Part shown: positions 6,812-12,121 of the stretch, in pieces
Numbering within the stretch: position 1 is the first letter of the stretch
Layout: each line of letters opens with the position of its first letter
Assembly (NCBI GenBank): GCA_001796785.1
Contig: MGNL01000008.1
Span: 3,242 to 15,362, forward strand
Origin: Chloroflexi bacterium RBG_16_51_16
Lineage (GTDB): Bacteria; Chloroflexota; Anaerolineae; Anaerolineales; Villigracilaceae
DNA: 12,121 nucleotides
Reading direction: 5' to 3'
Made by a program: the position numbers and the translations under genes
The notes under the pieces: generated by a model
Told to the model about the DNA's origin: nothing
The model's database searches: none
The model's input: the letters and a program-made list of their open reading frames with translations, nothing else

Positions 6812-7240
6812 ATGACTAAGAAAGCTCTATTTGAAGGGCTCGTTTTCGATGAAGCGGACCGGATGGTCGCCACAACCCTGGTGGGAGGGGAGCCGTTCTA
6901 CGTGGTGAATGACCAGGGTTTCAAACGCCATATCCCATCTGAACAGGTGGACCGCCAGGTGCTTATCCAGATGCAGGAGTTAATGAAGGGGAATGAAGGA
7001 GCCATCTCAGAGCAGACCGCCAAGATGTTGGGCCAGGAGGACATCTTCACCCGAGCCATGCTGGAGCAGCAATTGAAAAATATCGACAGGCAATTCGACC
7101 AGCTCCTGCAAACAGGCATCCCGGAAGAGGGACGGGCTTACCTGGGCATGCTCGGATTTAAAGTGGTTATCAACCACCATGGAGAGGTTATTAAAGTTGA
7201 ACAACCCAGCGCGCCGCCGGATCCGGATGGTGAGGAATGA
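6812..7240 (+). CDS. Small protein of unknown function at the end of the cell-wall operon
   Basis: I do not recognise this 142-residue protein. Residues 1-50 look like a small beta-rich module (FEGLVFDEADRMV; EPFYVVNDQGFKRHIPSEQV). Residues about 50-105 are strongly helical and charged, with an amphipathic run (DIFTRAMLEQQLKNIDRQFD) that could form a coiled coil or oligomerisation helix. The C-terminal part returns to strands (GFKVVINHHGEVIKVE) and ends in an acidic Pro-rich tail. There is no signal peptide, membrane helix or cysteine, so it is probably cytoplasmic. The ATG at 6812 follows the previous stop by 6 bases; the ribosome site is weak (TGGA), as is common for translationally coupled genes. 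Its co-location with the LURP-one gene suggests a linked function. Confidence 0.7.
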   Translation: MTKKALFEGLVFDEADRMVATTLVGGEPFYVVNDQGFKRHIPSEQVDRQVLIQMQELMKGNEGAISEQTAKMLGQEDIFTRAMLEQQLKNIDRQFDQLLQTGIPEEGRAYLGMLGFKVVINHHGEVIKVEQPSAPPDPDGEE

Positions 7241-7245
7241 TCACA

Positions 7246-7270
7246 GACGCAGCTGATGCAAGCTGGCGTC
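7246..7270. terminator. Possible bidirectional stem-loop between convergent genes
   Basis: GACGC-AGCT (7246-7254) pairs with AGCT-G-GCGTC (7261-7270) around a 6-nt loop, giving nine base pairs with one bulged G. It fills the 39-bp gap between the unknown 142-residue gene (stop at 7240) and convergent plsY (stop at 7280). No T-tract follows on either strand, so termination is only plausible. Confidence 0.35.
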
Positions 7271-7279
7271 ACTAACTTG

Positions 7280-7990
7280 TTAGCTGCTCTTCTTGGGATT
7301 TTGATCCGCTTGAGCGGCCCGCCGCGCGAGGATCCTTCCATAAATGCTGTTGCCGATCACGCGTTCCGTGCCCGCCATGAGCTTGCGGATGTTCGGACGA
7401 AGAGCCCAGATCAATAAAATTTCAGCAACGACCGGATAAAGCACATCCACCCAGGGCATTTGACCCTGCACGGCGCGCACGGAAAATAATATGATCGCGA
7501 ACAACGCCACGCTCATGGTCGCAACAGAAGCTATGCCCAGGCTGAAAAAGACCAGCGCGCCCAGGGGTAGGACTATCAGGATCGAGGGCGCCCAGAGGCC
7601 CAAGGCGCCTCCCATGGACGGCGCACCACCTGCCCCGCCTCGTAATCGGATGAACCTGCCATTCTCGTCAAACTCAGGGAGAAACATGGAGTGATTATGT
7701 CCAACGATGACAGCCAGGGGAGCAAGCACATGCAGGAGATGATTCCCGGGGCTGATCCACCCAGCGAACCACACCGCGGCGGCGGCCTTCAAGATGTCGA
7801 GGCCGGCTGTCAATAATCCCGCGGTAAGACCTGCAGCGCGCATGGCATTCGTTCCGCCGGTCCGGCCGCTTTCAACCCCGCGTAGATCCTTGCCGGTTTT
7901 TAATTTTACGACCAATAGGCCAAATGGAATTGAGCCGATTACATACGACCCGATCAAAATGAGAGCGGTGAGCAGTCCTGGATTATCCGT
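7280..7990 (-). CDS. plsY: Glycerol-3-phosphate acyltransferase PlsY-like (divergent motifs, ACG start)
   Basis: PlsY is an integral membrane enzyme that transfers acyl groups from acyl-phosphate to glycerol-3-phosphate in phospholipid synthesis. Recognised features are GSIPFG near the N-terminus, GRTGGTNAMRAAG (usual form GSGNxGATNxxR), GHNHSMFLPEF with the conserved GH, and GGAGGAPSMGG where most PlsY proteins have GGKGVAT. An extra segment (DENGRFIRL) lies between the last two. About six hydrophobic helices and a length of 236 residues fit the family. In frame, a perfect GGAGGA (7999-7994) is followed by ACG at 7990-7988, and the reading continues into a hydrophobic first helix (LLTALILIGSYVIG). 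The next conventional start, TTG at 7957, lacks a Shine-Dalgarno and would cut into that helix. Family is confident; activity with altered motifs is less certain. Confidence 0.82.
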   Translation of the reverse strand, partial: TDNPGLLTALILIGSYVIGSIPFGLLVVKLKTGKDLRGVESGRTGGTNAMRAAGLTAGLLTAGLDILKAAAAVWFAGWISPGNHLLHVLAPLAVIVGHNHSMFLPEFDENGRFIRLRGGAGGAPSMGGALGLWAPSILIVLPLGALVFFSLGIASVATMSVALFAIILFSVRAVQGQMPWVDVLYPVVAEILLIWALRPNIRKLMAGTERVIGNSIYGRILARRAAQADQNPKKSS

Positions 7991-8155
7991 AGATCCTCCG
8001 AGTTCTTTCCTTAAACAAAGAAAAAGCCGATACTAGTGTGGAGGGAATTTTATGTTATTTAACACACACCCAAATGTGAATTCCATATATTAAAAACACA
8101 AAATGTCAATGCTCGTTGCAGTGAACTTCATCAAGTTGTGAAAAGCTGGTCCATC

Positions 8156-8971
8156 CTATCGCAGCAGGATGGCTGCAGACCAGGCGGCTCCCACCAGCAG
8201 GGACGGACCTATCGCAGCCCGGACGAGCGGAATATTTTCAGTGAGATTGATCGACAGGGAGGTTAACCCGTAGAGAGGGCCGACCAGGGCAAGCCCATAT
8301 TGGATGGGCGTCAGCGGCCAGTAATGCAAACCAGCAGCAATCTGTGTGCAGATTAGACCAATACCGACCGCCCAGGGAAAATCCCAGCGATCTCTGCCGT
8401 CCAAATGCAGGATCCGCAGGGTGATTAAACCGGAAGTCAGGAATACGACCGGAATCAACAGGAACATTCGAAAGGCTGCCAGCCTCAACGCGGTTACCAG
8501 GATCAAGAACAACGCATACGCAAGTGCGGTCAATCCCGCCCTGGCCAGCCCGTAATAAGTTGAGGAGGGTTCAACAACTTCAACCTCAGCCAGGAATACA
8601 CCGGCAAGCAGGATGCCCGCGATCCCAAATCCTAACCACCAGTCCTGTCCATCGGGCAGCAAAGCCAGCGGGGCACCAATGACAAAGGTCGTCAGGGTTG
8701 GCAGGATCAAATGTTCCGTGACGGTTTTATTCTCGACACCGATATGTGCGTGCAGCAGCCAATCCATCCCCGTGGCTGTGAGACCCGCGGCGAGCAGCGT
8801 CATGGCCGTGCTCAGGCTGAGAGGATAGGAAAAATAAAATCCCGGCAGGTCGACGCTTAGGATGAATTGCGGGGAATGAATCAAACGGGTTAGCGCGTAC
8901 GTCAGAAGCACCGAGGCTATCAAAACGCCCAGCCGGTCCGCGTCCAATGCGCCCGCTCTTTTTTGTTGCAT
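8156..8971 (-). CDS. Multi-pass integral membrane protein of unknown function
   Basis: The 271-residue protein is hydrophobic almost throughout, with eight to nine predictable membrane helices (for example LGVLIASVLLTYALTRLI, LSTAMTLLAAGLTATGM, AGLTALAYALFLILVTALRL, MFLLIPVVFLTSGLITL and the C-terminal PSLLVGAAWSAAILL). It resembles a small family of uncharacterised membrane proteins seen in Chloroflexota; I recall this only as a resemblance, possibly DUF5656, and cannot verify it. No catalytic or transport motif stands out. The start is the ATG at 8971-8969, with GAGG about 12 bases upstream. It is divergent from the 9120 gene. The 165-bp gap to plsY on the same strand suggests separate transcription. 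Confidence 0.72.
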   Translation of the reverse strand: MQQKRAGALDADRLGVLIASVLLTYALTRLIHSPQFILSVDLPGFYFSYPLSLSTAMTLLAAGLTATGMDWLLHAHIGVENKTVTEHLILPTLTTFVIGAPLALLPDGQDWWLGFGIAGILLAGVFLAEVEVVEPSSTYYGLARAGLTALAYALFLILVTALRLAAFRMFLLIPVVFLTSGLITLRILHLDGRDRWDFPWAVGIGLICTQIAAGLHYWPLTPIQYGLALVGPLYGLTSLSINLTENIPLVRAAIGPSLLVGAAWSAAILLR

Positions 8972-9119
8972 ACATCGATTCTACCTCACCGAATAGACGG
9001 GCAATGTTAGCCATCCAGGTGGTTTGGTTGGAACCTCCATCAACCCTGCGGTGTATGGTTGTAGGTCGATTTTAATTCACCGACCAGAAAACAATTTAAT
9101 TTAGGATTAAGGAGTGAAA

Positions 9120-9764
9120 ATGACAACCAAACGTAAATGGTTACTATCCATACTCTTGGTGCTGAGCTTGTTAGTCCTGCCCACAGTGTTGGTTTTTGCC
9201 AAGTCAATAAGCTCACTAACCATCAGTGGACCTGGAATCAAAGGGGAAATCAAGCTTGATGAGCCAGAGGCAATGCAACGACTGCTTGAAATAGGTTTTC
9301 TCTTTGGTGAGTATTCGCTCGCTCCAAAATCGGATGACCCCGGCGAGGGCTATCGCATACTCGCATATCTCTACCTGGATGGTCCGACGGTGCCTTTCGT
9401 GGAACTAACCTATTATCCTTCAGCCAAGGGGCAAGCTGGACTTGTGAATTACACGGCTCGCCTGAAGAGCGATGGGATGGATATGGCTCCGGTTGACGAT
9501 TGGCGCAGGGTTCCCTCAACTGTAGCTGAGCAGGTGTATGCAGTTTTTGCCAGCCAGGGCGTGATGTTACAGCCAATTTCTTTTTCGAATTCAGGTCAAG
9601 CACTGCCTGCGCAGTCCAGCCGTGATGTAGAAAAGGAACCAGAGTCATCGCAAGACTTCATAATTGTCTGGTTGTGGGCAGCGGTATGGGTCCCCATGGC
9701 TGCCCTCATTGGTTTTGTCCTGCAGAGGCTGACCATCAAACTCCATCCATCAAGCGGTGCATGA
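9120..9764 (+). CDS. Membrane protein with extracytoplasmic domain between two helices; unknown
   Basis: This 214-residue protein has an N-terminal signal or anchor (LLSILLVLSLLVLPTVLVFA) and a C-terminal helix (IIVWLWAAVWVPMAALIGFV), which places about 150 central residues outside the membrane. The central part contains SLTISGPGIKGEIKLDE and VELTYYPSAKG and has no cysteine or recognised motif. The C-terminal tail is short and basic. The start is the ATG at 9120, 5 bases after AAGGAG (9109-9114). An in-frame GTG at 9114 overlaps that Shine-Dalgarno and is unlikely. I recognise no family. It is followed by a strong terminator, so it appears to be a single-gene unit. Confidence 0.75.
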   Translation: MTTKRKWLLSILLVLSLLVLPTVLVFAKSISSLTISGPGIKGEIKLDEPEAMQRLLEIGFLFGEYSLAPKSDDPGEGYRILAYLYLDGPTVPFVELTYYPSAKGQAGLVNYTARLKSDGMDMAPVDDWRRVPSTVAEQVYAVFASQGVMLQPISFSNSGQALPAQSSRDVEKEPESSQDFIIVWLWAAVWVPMAALIGFVLQRLTIKLHPSSGA

Positions 9765-9785
9765 TTTGATCTAGCATTTGATCTA
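9764..9785. repeat. Tandem direct repeat ATTTGATCTA x2
   Basis: ATTTGATCTA occurs at 9764-9773 and again at 9776-9785, separated by GC. The 12-bp period starts at the last base of the preceding gene's stop codon and lies just upstream of the terminator. It could be replication slippage or a protein-binding site; nothing here decides. Confidence 0.7.
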
Positions 9786-9797
9786 CATATAGGGAGG

Positions 9798-9836
9798 AAA
9801 ACACCCCACCCATCAATTTTGGGGGTGGGGTGTTTT
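9798..9836. terminator. Strong intrinsic terminator, perfect 14-bp stem
   Basis: AAAACACCCCACCC (9798-9811) is the exact reverse complement of GGGTGGGGTGTTTT (9823-9836), giving a 14-bp stem with an 11-nt loop. The U-rich foot TGTTTTACTTTATA lies at its 3' side. The A-tract on the opposite arm lets it work in either orientation. It ends transcription of the 9120-9764 gene and isolates the downstream agmatinase-family gene. Confidence 0.85.
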
Positions 9837-9902
9837 ACTTTATATATGATTAATCTCCGGCCTATACCAGCTCACGATACAATAAAAATAAACGGAGGCT
9901 GG

Positions 9903-10808
9903 ATGGACCCTAATGCAACTCACGGCTTGTGGGCTGACCTTTATCAACCCAAGCTCGCGCCAGAGCAGGCGGATATCAGCATACTTGGCATTCCCTATGA
10001 TGGAGCCGTGTGCTCCCGACCTGGTGCGGCCATGGGTCCCTCCCGGATGCGTTTCTGGTCACAGCACCTGACCCCATTTAGTGAGAGACGCATTCGATTG
10101 GAAGGCATTTCAATAGCTGACCTTGGCGATCAGACCATCTCCGACCAGGAAAGAGATTTTGATAGGGTGGATAAAATAATCTCAGCACTCACCAATCTCC
10201 CGATCGTTCTGGGAGGCGACCATTCGATTACCATACCCGTACTGCGAGCCCAGCGGAAGCGATTTTCGAACCAGCGCCTCGGCCTGTTATGGCTGGATGC
10301 CCATCCAGACCTCTGTGATGTGTTTACCGGTTCGAAATTATCCCATGCCTGTGTATTACGCCGCGGATTGGAGGCGGGAATTCGGCAGGAGGATGTATGC
10401 CTGGTAGGGCTGCGGTCATGGGAACCGCAGGAGATCGATCTGATCGAGAATGGCGCTATGCACGTGTTCACCGCGGCCCAGGTGAACGAGGCGGGAATCC
10501 GTGAGGTTGCCGCTCAGGTCGTCCGGTCGCTGAGGCGCTGCGAGGCGATCCACATATCCCTCGACATCGATTGCCTTGATCCAGCCTATGCGCCCGGGAC
10601 TGGCATACCGGAGGCCGGGGGACTGAGCACACGCGAGGTCATCACCCTGCTCCAATCCTTGCAGGGACTACCCCTAGTCGGCCTGGACATCGTTGAGGTC
10701 GCACCACCGATCGACCCTTCTGAATCCACCGTATTTGCTGCATTAAAGCTCATCATGGAGTTTATCGCATTGGTCGCAAGCGAAAAAAATGGAAAAATGA
10801 AAGGATGA
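9903..10808 (+). CDS. Agmatinase/arginase-family ureohydrolase
   Basis: This Mn-dependent ureohydrolase would act on agmatine or a related guanidino compound. All metal-ligand motifs are intact in the 301-residue protein: H107 in GGDHSIT; D132, H134 and D136 in WLDAHPDL; D221 and D223 in SLDIDCLDPAYAPG. The family segment GLDIVEVAPPID (residues 260-271) is also present. The segment after DAHPDL reads SHACVLRRGLE, a variant of the usual substrate-loop residues, so the exact substrate (agmatine, guanidinobutyrate or other) is not fixed by sequence. The start is the ATG at 9903, with GGAGG (9894-9898) 4 bases upstream. Earlier in-frame starts at 9819 and 9848 have no ribosome site, and the first lies inside the terminator. 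No neighbouring polyamine gene is visible. Confidence 0.88.
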   Translation: MDPNATHGLWADLYQPKLAPEQADISILGIPYDGAVCSRPGAAMGPSRMRFWSQHLTPFSERRIRLEGISIADLGDQTISDQERDFDRVDKIISALTNLPIVLGGDHSITIPVLRAQRKRFSNQRLGLLWLDAHPDLCDVFTGSKLSHACVLRRGLEAGIRQEDVCLVGLRSWEPQEIDLIENGAMHVFTAAQVNEAGIREVAAQVVRSLRRCEAIHISLDIDCLDPAYAPGTGIPEAGGLSTREVITLLQSLQGLPLVGLDIVEVAPPIDPSESTVFAALKLIMEFIALVASEKNGKMKG

Positions 10809-10870
10809 CGCTAGTTTATTGGCTGGGTTCGCCTTATAAAAATAATTTCTTTATCACAAAAAAAACATGC

Positions 10871-11338
10871 TTATGGCTTCGCCTCGAGGAGTGCGGTCAG
10901 CTTCGATAGAGACATACGCCAGCCGGTCTCATTGTCTTCAGTGGATAGGCCGGGTGGTAGATTATCGTGGACAGCGAGTATCTCCGTTCCGCCTTTCTTG
11001 TCGGTAAAGGTGAAGGTAATCGTCATTTCACCCTGCAGTAAGGGATCTGCGGTTTCAAACTCAACAACTTCAATCACCTGCTCGTTTGGGATGAGCTTAA
11101 CAAACCGTCCGTGGTAGGTATCCGTGTTGGGAGTAGTCTTGCCGGTTTCCAGGGGCGAGTGGTAAGTAAGCGAGATGCGGAACGTGCCGCCCTCACGTCC
11201 ATCAAATTCATGGATGATGATGGTCATTCCGTCCGGCACCATCCATTGAGCAATAGATTCCGCAATGATCAAGGCGTTAAAGACGCGGTGACGTGGCACG
11301 TTAACCCATACGCTAAGCTCGGTCGTCCGATCATCCAT
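10871..11338 (-). CDS. SRPBCC / AHSA1-type START-fold protein
   Basis: The 155-residue protein has the START/SRPBCC layout. An N-terminal strand (TELSVWVNVPRHRVFNALIIAESIAQW) leads into the first helix, followed by curved strands (GMTIIIHEFDGREGGTFRISLTYHS), EVVEFETADPLLQGEMTITFTFTD, and a long C-terminal helix (GWRMSLSKLTALLEA). The middle TYHGRFVKLIPNEQVIEVVEF is the usual AHSA1-like region. Such proteins bind small hydrophobic ligands or act as Aha1-like chaperone cofactors; which applies here cannot be told. The start is the ATG at 11338-11336. The gene lies 19 bases downstream of the MORN-like gene on the same strand, so it is probably co-transcribed. Confidence 0.85.
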   Translation of the reverse strand: MDDRTTELSVWVNVPRHRVFNALIIAESIAQWMVPDGMTIIIHEFDGREGGTFRISLTYHSPLETGKTTPNTDTYHGRFVKLIPNEQVIEVVEFETADPLLQGEMTITFTFTDKKGGTEILAVHDNLPPGLSTEDNETGWRMSLSKLTALLEAKP

Positions 11339-11357
11339 ACGCTAATCTTCGGGTTTT

Positions 11358-11609
11358 CTATTTTTTAGATGTTGACCTTGATTTTTTCCCGCTCAAATCT
11401 GTAATTTTAAAGACGTTTCCGCGCCGATCATACGTTGTCCACTTGCCGGTCTGTTTTCCGTGGAGGAAGGTACCCGAACGAAGTTTTGACCCATCCTTCC
11501 TGAACCATACCCAGTAACCTTCTTCCACCTCATTCACAAGGTATCCCTTTCCCCAGAGTGACCCGTCGTTATGGAAAATTTTATGCAGTTTTTTCGTCGC
11601 GTTGACCAT
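11358..11609 (-). CDS. Small MORN-repeat (MORN_2-like) protein
   Basis: The 83-residue protein consists of about two and a half repeats of roughly 24 residues: FHNDGSLWGKGYLVNEVEEG (12-31), FRKDGSKLRSGTFLHGKQTG (36-55) and YDRRGNVFKIT (60-70). The D/R-G and G-x-W/G-K-W pattern fits MORN_2-type repeats, as in YwqK-like proteins. It ends in a basic Lys/Ser-rich tail. The function is not known; such proteins are often annotated as antitoxin-like without proof, and no toxin gene is adjacent. The start is the ATG at 11609-11607, with AAGGA 7-8 bases upstream. It is followed closely by the SRPBCC gene. Confidence 0.72.
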   Translation of the reverse strand: MVNATKKLHKIFHNDGSLWGKGYLVNEVEEGYWVWFRKDGSKLRSGTFLHGKQTGKWTTYDRRGNVFKITDLSGKKSRSTSKK

Positions 11610-11688
11610 GAATGTTTCCTTATTATTAATTTGGAAACCAGAACCTACAAGGTGTGATTGAAGGAAATGTTAACGCTTTTCCTGAAGC

Positions 11689-12078
11689 TTATTGTTCCAA
11701 CTCAATACTGTACGTCGTTATTTCTTTGACCCTTGATCGCGTAGAAGCACCTGCGAAAATATATACATGGCAGAATGCGAAGGATTTTCCTGCTGTGGTG
11801 GTTAGCGTACCGTTGGCAGCGGCTCCATTTCCATGGGTCAGGATATTATCGATAACAAGTTCTTCAGGGTGCAAATCATTAAATGACTCATCCAAGGCGA
11901 GGGCATATGCTTTTATACCTTCAACTTTTCCGACTCCAACCCTGTTCCAAACGACATCATCTGAAACCTGCGCGACAATCTTTGAGATTTTCCCATTGGC
12001 GATGGAAGTGATCAGTTCCTTCAGCAACAGCTTCTTGGGTGCGTTACCGCAATCTTCCTTGCAAATGACCTTTACCAT
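11689..12078 (-). CDS. NTF2-like (nuclear transport factor 2 family) protein
   Basis: The 129-residue sequence fits the NTF2-like/SnoaL superfamily. It has an N-terminal helix (KKLLLKELITSIANGKISKIVAQVSDDVVWNRVG), a cone of strands (THGNGAAANGTLTTTAGKSFAFCHVYIFAG), and a terminal strand (RVKEITTYSIEL). A Cys-bearing N-terminal motif, KVICKEDCGNAPKK (residues 3-16), is characteristic of a subfamily. NTF2-like proteins range from enzymes to ligand carriers, and no catalytic residues are evident here. The start is the ATG at 12078-12076, with AGGAA 6-7 bases upstream. It lies 79 bases upstream of the MORN-like gene on the same strand and may head a three-gene unit with it and the SRPBCC gene. 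Confidence 0.82.
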   Translation of the reverse strand: MVKVICKEDCGNAPKKLLLKELITSIANGKISKIVAQVSDDVVWNRVGVGKVEGIKAYALALDESFNDLHPEELVIDNILTHGNGAAANGTLTTTAGKSFAFCHVYIFAGASTRSRVKEITTYSIELEQ

Positions 12079-12121
12079 CCCAGATTTCCTAAGTGCTTAA
12101 AGACGAATTCAATATCTATGT

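Noticed and set aside
8087..8109. Perfect TTGACA (minus strand, 8109-8104) upstream of plsY
   Set aside because: No good -10 box at 16-18 bases; the best partner, TATATG, is only 14 bases away. It is kept as a note only.
9064..9085. Inverted repeat GGTCG / CGACC upstream of the 9120 gene
   Set aside because: A 5-bp arm with a 12-base gap is within chance expectation, though an operator cannot be excluded.
9819..9902. Earlier starts for the agmatinase-family gene at 9819 (TTG) and 9848 (ATG)
   Set aside because: The first begins inside the terminator stem-loop, and neither has a Shine-Dalgarno. GGAGG sits directly before the ATG at 9903, and family similarity begins there.
11654..12100. Plus-strand reading frame of 148 residues
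   Set aside because: It is antisense to the NTF2-like gene, which has a Shine-Dalgarno and a recognisable fold.

Overview
The window reads as a chromosomal segment of a Chloroflexota bacterium, most likely Anaerolineae. This placement is an inference from protein content: Pro/Thr-rich wall-spanning L,D-transpeptidases, a divergent PlsY, and an AMMECR1-type protein. No rRNA, tRNA, CRISPR array, transposase or phage integrase is visible. Nearly all of the sequence is coding, and the longest gene-free stretches are about 200 bp.

Layout. Positions 1-1939 are on the minus strand. Transcription runs from an uncharacterised SH3-like protein (1100-1939) to a flavin reductase-family protein (541-1029) and then to an AMMECR1-domain protein that runs off the left edge (1-337). 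A 77-bp divergent intergenic region with a good sigma70-type promoter separates these from a plus-strand cell-wall cluster at 2017-7240. That cluster holds an N-acetylmuramoyl-L-alanine amidase overlapped by 4 bases (ATGA) by a first YkuD L,D-transpeptidase. A second YkuD protein follows, with an intracellular TPR domain, a membrane helix and an extracellular catalytic domain. After about 200 bp come a Tat-exported third L,D-transpeptidase, a LURP-one/Tubby-like protein and a small unknown protein.

A convergent stretch follows. On the minus strand lie plsY (7280-7990, apparently with an ACG start behind a perfect Shine-Dalgarno) and a multi-pass membrane protein (8156-8971). The plus strand then carries a two-helix membrane protein (9120-9764), a strong perfect-stem terminator (9798-9836) and an agmatinase/arginase-family gene (9903-10808). 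The right end is a minus-strand set of three small genes: an NTF2-like protein, a MORN-repeat protein and a START/AHSA1-type (SRPBCC) protein.

How the genes fit together. The centre looks like an envelope-remodelling locus. An amidase removes stem peptides, and three L,D-transpeptidase-like proteins, each held at or sent to the cell surface differently, would crosslink or modify peptidoglycan. One of the three has a degenerate catalytic motif (SYGC instead of SHGC). Two share a near-identical short motif in an otherwise unconserved linker, which points to duplication with a retained linker function. The remaining genes look like ordinary metabolic or small accessory genes.
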